A stretch of 64,000 bases of DNA from Rutpela maculata (Eukaryota > Arthropoda > Insecta > Coleoptera > Cerambycidae): the NCBI GenBank assembly GCA_936432065.2, contig OW386285.2, positions 262,578,317-262,642,316 on the forward strand. Reading direction: 5' to 3'. The position numbers and the translations under genes are program-made. This document shows, one piece after another, positions 22,611 through 33,318 of the stretch. The notes beneath the pieces were generated by a model, which saw only the letters and a list, made by a program, of their open reading frames with translations, had not been told where the DNA came from and searched no databases. The stretch's first letter is position 1; every line of letters begins with the position of its first letter.

Positions 22611-23256
22611 GCCTGAAAAATACGCGTTGGTCGTCAAAATTATTTTGAGAATTTGAGGCTAATAGCCTTCTTATTAGCGCTTTAGTCATAATTTGTAGGT
22701 AGAAATGTTGATATTATCGTCCCCTACGATATATGTATTCAAAAATGCAATCAAAGAAATTTTTTTTTCGCTGCTAGTTTCGCTGCGAAAGAACGGAAAA
22801 TTATGAACAAAATATGCATGGAAACATCTGAAATACGAACGGATATGCTCCTTCGAAGCTTTTATAATCATTTCGACCCAAATCGGATCAGCAACAACAT
22901 TTCTGGTGCACTTTATAGCCAGCTCTGCAATTTCTGCGAGTTAGGACCTTGTTGCTCTGCAAAAACAGGAAAGCCGACGGGGCAGAGTAGGGGACTTTTT
23001 GGTACGTATTATCCTGGACCAAAACTACAATCCTGCAAATTTTCAGTTTTACAATAATTAATTCCGGGTCAAAAACTAAAAATTCCTGGGCTACATGTGA
23101 TTTTGTCGTATTTGTCGGCCATTTTGGATTTTAGTGCTGTACATGAAATTTTTTAGAAATTCCAGAGGGCTCCTACGCTAATATTTATTAGTATACCCTG
23201 AGGTACAATCGGCGTCACCTTAAACTCACCACCCTTTGAGATGCTCCTTTTCTAAC
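22611..23256. other. Unassigned segment inside the mariner-like element
   Basis: An 84-codon frame at 22803-23057 contains no recognisable domain. Text such as CCGACGGGGCAGAGTAGGGG makes it somewhat less AT-rich than its surroundings. Nothing else seen. Confidence 0.3.
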
Positions 23257-23502
23257 ACGCCCCACTACAAATAATTAAATTCAGTAGTTTAGGTCAGAGT
23301 GGCGACTAACATTGTAGGATACACGATAGCCTGGAATTATGCAATGTGGATAAGTAAACATTTTTTATTTCTCTTTTCATTCTTCAATTATCTGATTGTC
23401 GGATGTATCGGATATTCAGTAGAATAAATAAAATTGATCTGATTATGCTTGCAGTATAAATGGCAATGCATATAAAATAACTGATGCTATAAGTAAGTAA
23501 TA

Positions 23503-26050
23503 CAGGGTGATTCAAAAAATTAATGCAAATAGTCAATTAGAAAACTTTCGAAAGCTGAAATACTCTAAGGATGCACTAGCAAACATCAGTAAAATTCACC
23601 AATCTATAGTGATTACTTACACCATACCTATTATACAGGGTGGCCCACCGAATACGAAACTGGTGTGTTTTCTCTTTCTATGATCATTTTTTCGACAAAC
23701 GCTCGGATCCGTCAATTTTATTATCAATGGGGGTACTTTTGTTGGGTATTGTTGATCTAGAAACTTAAATCCTTAAGCGGTGGTAGCACCCACCCCAAGG
23801 TCAAGTATTACATCGTTTTAAAGCCCGTTAAATTGTGGTGTTCCATTTAAAAAACAAGTTATATCTATATCTCGAAAACCGAGGCATGCATAATTTTCTT
23901 CTCTTATCAACAACGGATTCTACTCAAAAAAGTATCTCAAGAATGTGTTACTTGATTTTTGATTCGACACTTGGTAACTGAGATATAGAGGTCATCCAAA
24001 AATGCTAATATTCAATAATTTAACAAGTATTACTGGTTAATTTTTTAAACATAGCATAGTTATGTTTCTGGGATCGCTAATTACGAATCTGAGTCCAAAA
24101 TTTAAGAATTGAAATGGCGGCTACAATATGGCGGATGGAATTTTTTTCTATAACAGGTGTTTTGAACGGACACATTGAGCATCTAGATGATGCTTTATAT
24201 TAACGAAAAACAGCATTTTTTTAAGAAAAAAAAAAGTTAATTACTGGGCAATTAAAACAACAAAATGGCAACATTTTGTTAAAAGAAAATGTGAAAACCC
24301 ACATTGTATCAGCCACAACTTCTTTATTTTTTATGATACAGTAAGAAACAAAAAATCGTTTTAAAAATAGATTAATTATTATCTTTAACTTTGTCCCATA
24401 AAATTTTTATTAAAAGTGTCACTTTCTAAGATATTCAACTAAATACTTCATCCTATAAGCGGTCGGATACCTTTTATAAACTTAAATACCTTCGAAACTG
24501 TCAATCCTACACAAATATATAACAAAATCAAATTCATTCTCAATTTATAAACTTAATTTTTCGGGTTCACTATTTTTTCGCTAAAACTAATATTTATTGA
24601 GATATTTGCAAAGAAACATGCTACTTTTTTTTCTAAAATCCCTTTACAGTTTAAAATACCATATTATTCTAAACCAAGCGCTGTAAACGAACGAAAACAT
24701 TTGAACGTCTAGATCATACTATATATTAACGAATAATAGTATATAGGAATATATTTTTTAATTACTGACTACTTACATTAACAAAATGGCGACCTCTTTT
24801 GTTTAAAAAAAATGTGAAGAAGTACCTACATTGTTTTTGTCTCGGTTTTTGTTATAACTTTTTCGTTTTTTACGTTACAGAAATAATCAAACAATCATTT
24901 GAAAGCCTGATTAATAGACTTTCAGTTTGATAATAATTGGCATTTTTAAGGTAAGTGCCATAATTTCTAAGATATTTAACATTTAAACTAAATACTTCTT
25001 ATATATTTTTGGACGCCACCTTTATACTTCCAGATCCCCAAAACTATTAATTCTACAGAAATTAGAAAAAAAGGAAATTTATCCTCAATTCAGTAACTTT
25101 CTTATTTGTCTCTTGCATGTTTACGCTCAATGTAATACCTTTCGAGTTATTTGACAAAAACCTGCTTGAAATACCTCTTTTTCTAGTTAAAATCCCAATT
25201 TTCAAGTCGTTATAACTTCAACTTATATGAAAAATTGCATAGAACCTTTTCTTCTCAAAATTTGATTCCCCTTACCGCCGCTATGTTTAAAAACGGTGCT
25301 TTAAATAGGTTTTTCTAGATCATCTCCTTTCCTGTTACTTCTGCTCTAAATTGGGCATTATTAATATTGTAGGGAATATAAGAGCTACTTTTATTTAAAC
25401 AATCTTTCATTATTGTTAATATTTTACCATTTACAGCAGCCAGAAAAGCGAATATTCGGGTTTAATGCAAGTTTTTGCAATTTTCTCTGCCCCTGTTGCT
25501 CCTACGTAGTAATTAGTTATTATGAATATTGTGGATTATAAAAGTTCCTATAACTATCTCAGTAACAATAATTGAGATCACGTGAAAAAATAATATTTTG
25601 CTGTTTTTATATGGTCAACTGTCATTAATTTAAAAGACTTTTTTTTAATATTCGATAATTTTTTTACATGATGAATAACTCCAATGCCTTGTCTTACCCG
25701 CATTAAAAATCAACGTGCTATCGATTATTATTAGTAAGGTAATAATTTTTATATAATACAACTTTTCTGTCAAAATTTAGGAAAAAAATTAATATCTCAG
25801 GAAATATTAATTTTAGGTATAAGGAACCTTTAACGGAATGTCCTTTAAATTTTCTGTAGAATCTAGAAAAAAATTAAAATGGGAGCATTCTATTTAAAAT
25901 AACAAATTTCGGATCAACTTTCAGTATAACCGGAAAAATGTTTTCGTTGAATAGATCCTACCCAGTTAGGACCATTGCCAAAAATTTTCAGATCAATATT
26001 ATTTTTCTTACATATATACTTCTAATAGACGGTCAAAATGAATCACCCTA
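23503..26050. mobile_element. Mariner-like element or MITE with TA duplication
   Basis: Left end CAGGGTGATTCA, right end (reverse complement) TAGGGTGATTCA, both preceded by TA. The interior (about 24000-25300) consists of diverged units with CATAAACGTTCGGACGCCAT-like and ATTTATTGAGATATTTG motifs shared with 31.1-32.9, 36.5 and 37.9 kb. No open frame of note. A further terminus TACAGGGTGGCCCACCGAAT sits at about 23635 without a partner. Confidence 0.65.
24000..25300 (+). repeat. Diverged repeat units of the GTTCGGACGCCAT family
   Basis: At least two units, each reading roughly: ACAAAATGGCGACCT, a block with ACTTCTTT.TTTTTTATG, TCTAAGATATTTAAC, CGGACGCCA/CGGATACC, ATCTCCGAAACTATTAATCC-like, then TATTTATTGAGATATTTG. 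The same order occurs at 31480-32280 and, partly, at 34130-34330, 36525-36700 and 37905-38220. Confidence 0.65.
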
Positions 26051-27119
26051 TATACACTGATATTCCATCGATCACCTATATCCATGTATTTATATGAAAT
26101 ATACGGTCTTAGCGCATAGTTTCTGTCGGAAAATCGAATAATAATAATAATAGAAATAGGCGTAATTGTAAATTTGCTTCAAAAATTAAAAATTTTAAAC
26201 TCTGGGCCGATTGTAAGTGAAGGTTTCTCAGAATTCGACTCTGTATCTAATTTTAAAGACTACCAATTAAATTTAATTCTCTTGGAATAACAATATAAAT
26301 TATAAAAATAAGTATTAAAAAAAATTCACACTGACATTTCTTTGGAAAATTATTCAATACTTTTCAAATATAATAAAAAACGTTTACCATTCTATGTGTG
26401 CATTTTAAAAATGATGTGTTTGTCGAAAACATTACATTTTCTTGCACTTCGCCAATAGGTATGACAAAATCACGGAATTATTAACCGCTTCATTTTAATG
26501 AAAAATCACAAGACTCCAAAACTAGCATGATATAATTAACCACAATTAATTTCATTATAAGTGATATTAATATTTTTGTCTTGTTTGTTTTTGATGAATT
26601 ATTACGTATATTCAACTTAATACCTTCATTTCTGGATTCGAATCTTTTTTGAGGTAACCGGTTGCATTAACTTTTCGAATTGTCTTTTTTACTTAATGTA
26701 TTTACATTGCCAGTTTTTATTGCAAACAATGTTAGGTTAATAATTTATGAAAATCTAATAGCGTCCAGAATCCGTAAATCAGATAAATGAATAGTGGAGA
26801 AAGAAAGTTATAAATAAAATTGATATCATTCAAAATCTCTGAAATACAGAACCCTAAGCTAACAACTGGTCACATTCTAATAAAACTAATAAAAGTATGA
26901 CATCAGTCACCACTCTGACCTAAAATACGGAATGTCGGAATGTATAATTTATTTGTAGTGGGGCGTTAAATATACAAATCAAGATAAATTAAACATGATT
27001 TTAATTTATGGAAAATGCAAAAATGCAAAAGAGCTGTAAGTTTATATGAAATACATTTTCCTGACAGACCTTACCAGATCGAAAAACTTTTGTAAGTCTG
27101 TGTTCTAATTTGAAAAATT

Positions 27120-28005
27120 ATGGATGTTTTATGAAACCAAAATCAACAAGAAGAAAAAGAACTGTAACTGATGAAAACATTGCTTTAGTATTACAAGTAG
27201 AAAATAACCCCAACATGTCAATACCTACGCAAGTGTACGGAAGAAACAAATATTGCACGTTCCACCTGCCACAGAATTCTTAAAATAAACAATTTTTTTC
27301 CATATAAAGTTAATTTAGTTCATTATTTGATTCCCGGGCACAATGAGCATAGGATTTTTTGGCGTAATTTTCCATTCTCTTAGAAGAAAATCCAATTTTT
27401 TTTGATAAAATTATGTGGAGCGATGAAAGTCTACTCCACAACAATGGAGTAATCACAAGACATAATTTTCATCACTGGTCTCAAGAGAATCCTAGATGGA
27501 TGAGAAACCAGATCCCAGAATCGGTTTGGAGTAAATGTATGGTGTGGTATTGTTAATGGTTACATTGTTGGCCCATAACTCTATCATGATAATTTAAACG
27601 GTAAAAGATACTTACAATTTTGGCGAAATTATTTGCGAATAAAGAAAGCAAATTGCCCGTTCAGTTGGATACTATGTGGTTTCATCAGAATGGAGCAGGC
27701 CCACATAATTATCACAACGTCATTAATTATTTAAATCAAACATACCCAGGATGAACTGGTACCAATGGAGTATTTAGGTGGCCCGCTCTCCTGACATTAC
27801 CTCATTGGAGTAATGACTTTTAAAAATTGAAGTTTACAAAGAACCAACAGAAGACATGGCAGATCTTTATAATAAAATGTATGCTAGTGTGGCAGCCATT
27901 AATCGGCATACATTATTAAAATTTGTAGATCTAAACTACTTGATAAATTTACAATGTATGTTAATGAAAACGGCAATAATTTTGAACACCTTTTATGGTA
28001 GCTAT
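27120..28005 (+). pseudogene. Mariner-like transposase relic (HTH plus DDD/E type)
   Basis: Fragments in three frames follow the order of a family of insect mariner-like transposases: TRRKRTVTDENIALVLQVEN (N-terminal DNA binding), ETNIARSTCHRILKINNFFP, KVNLVHYLIPGHNEHRIFW, IMWSDESLLHNNGVITRHNF, HHWSQENPRWMRN, MWFHQNGAGPHNYHNVINYL and finally DMADLYNKMYASVAAI with NENGNNFEHLL at about 27960-28000. The first catalytic Asp is kept in WSDES. The usual second one (Q-D-G-A-P-P-H) reads QNGAGPH here, an Asp-to-Asn change, and the 'W-P-P-R-S-P-D-L' segment is scrambled, so the enzyme is dead. Same family as 51344-52439, which helps order the pieces. Confidence 0.75.
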
Positions 28006-29062
28006 TTTAATATCATTAATTATAAAAATTGTGATTTTTTTTGTACGTAATCGTTTTTTTTCTATTTCTTAAATGTTCGAATTGTATGATAAATTAATTT
28101 TTTGTTTATTTCCCAAGGTAACTTCAAATGTATTTAATTATGCGTAGGATATGAAAAATTCTTTAAATATGATTTTTTTTTAAATTCGTGAATTAAATAC
28201 AGATTAATTATAGAATTGAAATGTTCAAGTGATTACAGTTATTCAATATGAACAAATGGCAACATTTGAACTCAAAAACGGTTAAATTTGCGATTTTTTT
28301 TATAGAACATAATCTACTTAGAAATGCATTTCTTTCACATAAGCCACATTTCAAAGTTCCTCCTATCGAAATATTTCTTTAGAGCCCAGCGCCATCTACA
28401 TCTGCAATCTACAACTACAAAAATTATTTATATTTTAAACTGATGCCCTCATTATGCTCTACAAACTGGCTTTTGCAGAATTAAAATATTACGCTACTGT
28501 TATTAAATCTAACGAAATCAGGCATTTTATACCGTGTGAGTCAAGAAACGTGAAATATATTTTTTCTCATTTATTTCAAATGGAACAACTGGTATGACAT
28601 AGCACCAAGTGAAAGTCCCCTGTAAGAACTTTAAGACAAGGCGAAAACCTCGCCTTCGCATGAAAAAATTTTCCCATTCGATTTTTTTGCATACTCACGT
28701 TCGGGACATGCCCCTGAATAAGGATCAAGACTTTATCGGACGAAAATTTGGTCCCAATTTGTTTAAACTAATTTTTTTTAACCAAATTGCAAAAATCGCT
28801 TTCTTTGACCCGAATGAATTTTTTTTAGGTTTTTTGGCCATTATAAATAAAAAAGGTCTATCGTCAAGTTGACCGTTTCCGACTTATAAACCATTTAATG
28901 TTTGAAGAAACACAAAAACGGCCATTTTCAAGGTTGAAACACAATATTAAAAAATGAATTTTTTGAGTTCATCAAAATTCTTGTATAATCTTTGAACATC
29001 CATTAACAAGATCCTGAAGAGTAAGTGCAGATTATTTTATTCTAAAGCTTACATTTTTAACC

Positions 29063-29404
29063 CCCGAGCCCAAAGTTTGACGCGTATGTTTGTATGTTCG
29101 TTTGTCTGTCTGTGGCTTCATATCTCTTCAACGGGTGATCCGATTTTGATGTAGTTTTTTTATCTGAAAGAGTATTTTGTCGAGAAGGTTATAGGCCATA
29201 TTAGATTTTGATGTTTGGTCGCCATCTTGAATTCGCCATGTTGAACTTCTCTAGGAATTGTCCGATTGAAGTAAAATTGAAAATGTTCAGACAATTATGG
29301 TAGCCGAACATGATTTAGGCCTCATTTTGATTCGGTTATATGAAACTGGTACGATTAGATACATTCATCGGGGGTTTTTTAAAATTTTCAATTTTACTCG
29401 TTAA
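29063..29404 (+). repeat. Loop segment typical of dispersed insect repeats
   Basis: Begins AACCCCCGAGCCCAAAGTTT and has TATGTTTGTATGTTCGTTTG, CTTCAACGGGTGATCCGATT and GGTCGCCATCTTGAATTCGC, phrasing that recurs in many insect non-autonomous elements; ends ATTCATCGGGGGTTTTTT. No gene. Confidence 0.5.
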
Positions 29405-30115
29405 TTATTAAGTAGACGTTTTTAGCCGGGGAGCGCTCTTTCCCAGCTTCGGGCGCGCGCACTCGCTACTGCCGACTGGATTAAATAGAATATCGTATGT
29501 GTTCTCGATGCTTTGCTTTTACATACGCTTTAGTAACTATTGCTGTATGTTTTATTAATAAATATAATTTATCATAAACTATTATAATTATAAATATAAA
29601 TGGTAAATTAAACAAAAAAGTTGAAAAATCTTGAATTAACAAAAAATTTATTTGAGCATAAAGGTACACAAGTAATAATATTTTTTTACAATGGCATGCT
29701 TTGGTATTGCAAGTCTTTAAACATTTTCACTGAGAAATAAGATTATCAGGTACTGAATTTTTTAACTTAAATCTAGGCAACAATACACCTATTTCATGCA
29801 GGATGTATCCAAAATCTTCAAAATGTAAAGTTTCATATCTAGGGTTTAAGGAATTTTTCCAGATATATGTTTGCAACGACCCTCTTAACACATGCAGTTT
29901 AAAAGCATCAGAAGTACATGGAATCTATCCTAAGTTTACACTCATTCCGCATTAATGAGAGGAAATAATCAATCTATCCTCATCTGCCGTTTCACCTGTT
30001 TTATTTAATATTTTTAAATAAACTTTTTCTAATGCATTTAATTGCTCCGTGGCAGTTGCGAACGCGCGCCCGCGGCTGAGAAATGGCGCGCGCCCTTCTA
30101 AAAACGTCTATTTAA
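29405..30115. mobile_element. Inverted-repeat element nested in the foldback
   Basis: TAATTATTAAGTAGACGTTT at 29404 and AAAACGTCTATTTAACAAT at about 30097 are inverted ends. Next to both lie GC-rich arms with GGGCGCGCGCACTCGC and GAACGCGCGCCCGCGGC. The AT-rich middle has no supported gene. Confidence 0.65.
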
Positions 30116-30498
30116 CAATCAAAAATTTAAGCTTTAAAATGAAATAATCTGTACTTACTCTTCAGGATTTTGTTAATGGATGTTCAAAGATTATATAAGA
30201 AGTTTGGTGAACTCAAAAAATTAATTTTTTAATATTGTGTTTCAACCTTGAAAATTGTCGTTTTTGCGTTTTTTCAGACATTAGATTGTTTATAGGTCGG
30301 AAACAGTCAACTTTACGAACAAATTAAAAGAGACCTTTTTTGTTTAAAACGACCAAAAAAACCTAAAATAGATCATTAGTCAAAAAATTTTGAGATTTGT
30401 TTAAAAAAAATTATTATAAACAAATTGGGACCAGATTTTCGTCCGGCAAACTCTTTCATACGAAGGCGAGGTTTTCGCCTTGTCTATTTCTACTGATA

Positions 30499-30677
30499 CC
30501 GTGCGTGTAATTTCCCATTAGGCATGTACATCCACGTAGCGCGATAGATATGACAACATAGCTGCCGTAAATTCCTCCGTCGAGCAGAGCATTCCAGCCT
30601 GTTATTTCATTTTAGCCAGCTGGCACGCGCGATGTTGTAATTTTACTCCTATGCCTAGCGTTCGGCTACACGCACGG
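30499..30677. mobile_element. 179-bp MITE with TA duplication
   Basis: CCGTGCGTGTA at 30499 and TACACGCACGG at 30667-30677 are exact inverted ends flanked by TA on both sides (30497-30498, 30678-30679). GGCAT.../...ATGCC extends the pairing. Non-coding, Tc1/mariner-like duplication. Confidence 0.7.
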
Positions 30678-32281
30678 TATAAAGTACCACGGCTCTGTCT
30701 ATCATGGGTGCCAAGCTATTCAACGACAAAGTAGCACAATTCGAAATTTATTAAAAAATGAAAATCAGTCTTCATCTGTTTCATGAATTTTCGGCTTTCT
30801 TGAATGAAAAAAATTCTAAACTAATTTGTCTACCCTATGTGCAGATAACCACAATCAAGAAAAAGAGGAATCGAAAGCTTTATTTGCATAGGAACTGGCT
30901 TGAAGCACTTGAATTTAAATTAAATGTTCAATAAATCTACCCATTCTGTCTGATACATTAGTACAGTAACTAGAGGTTTTCGGAATAATGGCATATTGAG
31001 CGGATTTCGTTCATTTTTGGTAGTATCATAATAAATGCTTCACAGAAAAGTTTCTATATTGTACGGGGGCTTGCTAACTTATAGGGGGTGGATGGCCACC
31101 CCTTCTCAAGGGGTGGGACTTAAGAAATATATATCAAATTTTAAGAAGAAAAGGTTCTATGCAATTTTTCACATAAATTGATAGTTTTTAAGTTATAACC
31201 ACTTCAAAATTGCGATTTTAGCTTAAAAAAAAAGTATTTCCAAACGGCTTTCGTCAAGTATCTCGAAAAGTATTATTTTATCGAAAAAATGTTACAGACC
31301 AATTACAGAAAGTACAAACTGAGAATTTATTATATTTTTTGTTTATTGATGTAGGATTAATAATTTCGGAGATATTTAAGTTTATATTTTGCATCCAAGT
31401 GTTTCCAAATCACCTTTAAAGTTTAAAATGCATTTTTTTTAAAAGCAAGTTCTTTAAATGAGTAAAAAAATTTGAGCATCTAGGTAACGCTACATTTTAA
31501 CGAAAAACTGTATTTGAGATTATTTTTTTTAAATTACTGGCTAATTAGAGTAACAAAATGGCGACCTTTTTATATAAAAAAATATAAATACGCATATTTT
31601 CGTCAAACTTCTTTATCTCTTATGCTACAGAAACGAGTAAAAAATAATTTGAAAGCGCAATTAATTGTCTTTAATTTCATTTCTTAGCATGCATGACGTA
31701 GGTGTCACAATTTCTGAGATATTTTTAACATTTAAACTGCATTTTTCGTCTCATAAACGTTCGGACGCCATTTGTAAACTTTCGTATCTCCGAAACTATT
31801 AAATCTATGTAAATAAATAAAAAATAGAAATTCATTATCAGTTTATGAGCTTTATTTTTGGTCTCTACTCATTTTCCAAAAAAACTAATATTTATTGAGA
31901 TATTTGGAAAAGGAAAAAAAAATTACGTTTTATCGAAAATACCTTTGTAGTTTAAACTGTAATTTCTTCTAAAGCAAGTGCTGTATACAGACGAAAAAAT
32001 TTGAGCATCTATGTCATGCTATATATTAATGGGAAACAGTGTTTGAAATTCTTTTTTTTTTTTTTAATTATTTACTGGCTAATTACAGTAACAAAATGGG
32101 GACTTTGTTATTAAAAAAATGTGAAGACGCACATTGCTTCGGTCATAACTTCTATGTTTTTTATACTACAGAAACAAATTAAAAAAGAGTTAAAAGCTTA
32201 ATTAATAACCTATTATATTACCTATTAACATTCTTGATGTAGGTGTCACAGTTTCTGAGATATTTAACTCTCACTCTAAAT

Positions 32282-32582
32282 CAGCGGTTTTCAACCTGTG
32301 GGTCGCGACCCCTTGGGGGGTCGCGAAGCAATTCAAAGGGGGTCCCGAGCTATTGAGAAAAAAATCAATAAAGTTAAATCATTTATTCTAAAATCTAAAA
32401 ATCTAAATATTACACACATACAATTTTAATGAAACCAATTTTTAATGAGAAATCATACCAAAAACTATAACGAGAAATTTTAAAATTTGATTGATTTTAG
32501 ATTTTATTAATAGAGATCGAGGTTGGGCGGTCGCGAGAGGGTAAACTTATTTTTTCTTTTTGTAAAAGGTTGCAAACCGCTG
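32282..32582. mobile_element. hAT-type MITE, 301 bp, perfect 8-bp duplication
   Basis: Ends CAGCGGTTTTCAACC and CAGCGGTTTGCAACC (reverse complement) bound the element, with CTGTGGGTCGCGACCCC just inside the left end. Both sides carry the identical 8-bp CTCTAAAT (32274-32281, 32583-32590). CAG-starting ends and 8-bp duplications define hAT elements, and the 'CAACCTGTGGGTCGCGACCCC' phrase is known from widespread hAT MITEs. It is younger than the foldback that contains it. Confidence 0.93.
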
Positions 32583-32886
32583 CTCTAAATAATTATCTTA
32601 TGAACACTTGGATGCCAAATATAAACTTAAATATCTCCAAAATTATTAGTCCTACATCAATAAACAAAAAATATAATTCATTCCCAGTTTGTACTTTCTG
32701 TAATTGGTCTGTAACATTTTTTCGATAAAGCAATACTTTTTGAGATACTTGATGAAAGCAGTTTGGAAATATCTTTTTTTAAGCTAAAATCGCAATTTCG
32801 AAGTCGTTATAACTTAAAAACTATCAATTTATGTGAAAAATTGCATAGAACCTTTTCTACTTAAAATTTGATTCTTTTTCAGCTCC

Positions 32887-32889
<3 letters not shown>

Positions 32890-32919
<30 letters not shown>
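32890..32919 (+). repeat. (AT)n microsatellite
   Basis: Pure AT run in the right arm of the foldback at 30957-33070. Confidence 0.9.
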
Positions 32920-32921
<2 letters not shown>

Positions 32922-33092
32922 AAGTGCCACCCCCTGAGAAGGGGTGGCACCTCTATAAATTAGCAAGCCCCCGCACAATATGGTAACTTTTCTGTGAAGC
33001 ATTTACTATTATACTGCAAAAAATGAACGAAATCCGTTCAATATGACATTATGCCGAAGTTTTGCATGTTTTTTACCTCTGAGTACGGCTGC

Positions 33093-33318
33093 CTAAGGAA
33101 TCACTACTTCCACATCCAGATTTCCTATCCAAGTTTCTCACAACGAAAAAAATATTGATACTATATTTTTGCACCCCACTATGTGGAAATAACTATTCCC
33201 GTACTACATAGGGAATAGTTATTTCCACATAGTGGGGTGCAAAAATATAGTATCAATATTTTTTTCGTTGTGAGAAACTTGGATAGGAAATCTGGATGTG
33301 GAAGTAGTGATTCCTTAG
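33093..33318. repeat. Near-perfect palindrome, two 108-bp arms
   Basis: Bases 33093-33200 and 33211-33318 are exact reverse complements around a 10-base loop GTACTACATA. Weaker pairing continues outward (CGGCTGC / CCGCTGA). The arm includes TCGTTGTGAGAAACTTGGAT and TCTGGATGTGGAAGTAG, also found in a diverged single copy at 37630-37700. Identical arms mean either a very recent foldback, gene conversion between arms, or a sequencing or assembly fold-over. Confidence 0.93.

Larger units (their letters stand above)
23257..26966. mobile_element. 3.7-kb insertion with about 50-bp inverted ends
   Basis: ACGCCCCACTACAAATAA at 23257 and its reverse complement at 26949-26966 open and close it. Inside each end follows TTTAGGTCAGAGTGG.GACT. 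Target duplication not clear. It carries another element (23503-26050) and no transposase of its own. Confidence 0.65.
21207..28553 (+). mobile_element. Mariner-like element with about 330-bp inverted arms, split by insertions
   Basis: Left arm 21207-21540 and right arm 28180-28553 are inverted copies: AAAAGCCAGTTTGTAGAGCA, TGTAGATGGCGCTGGGCTCT, GAGGAACTTTGAAATG and TGTTCAA-type blocks occur in order. TA precedes the left end (21205-21206). A transposase relic lies near the right arm at 27.1-28.0 kb. The element has been enlarged by the insertion at 23257-26966 and by tandem repeats at 22.0-22.6 kb. The right end is approximate. Confidence 0.7.
28636..30490. mobile_element. Foldback element with about 400-bp arms
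   Basis: Left arm 28636-29062 (GACAAGGCGAAAACCTCGCC, AAATTTGGTCCCAATTTGTT, ATCCTGAAGAGTAAGT) and right arm 30120-30490 are inverted copies. A further inverted element sits between them. No transposase. The 87-codon frame at 28609-28872 is arm sequence. Confidence 0.75.
30957..33070. mobile_element. 2.1-kb foldback element of the CATTAGTACAGTAACTA family
   Basis: Left arm 30985-31420 and right arm 32600-33065 are inverted: TTTCGTTCATTTTT, TAAATGCTTCACAGAAAAGT, GGGGCTTGCTAA, CCACCCC..CTCA, and TTGCATAGAACCTTTTCT. The left end CATTAGTACAGTAACTA reappears inverted at about 38330-38345, the edge of another copy. The interior holds diverged GTTCGGACGCCAT units and an hAT insertion. Confidence 0.75.
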
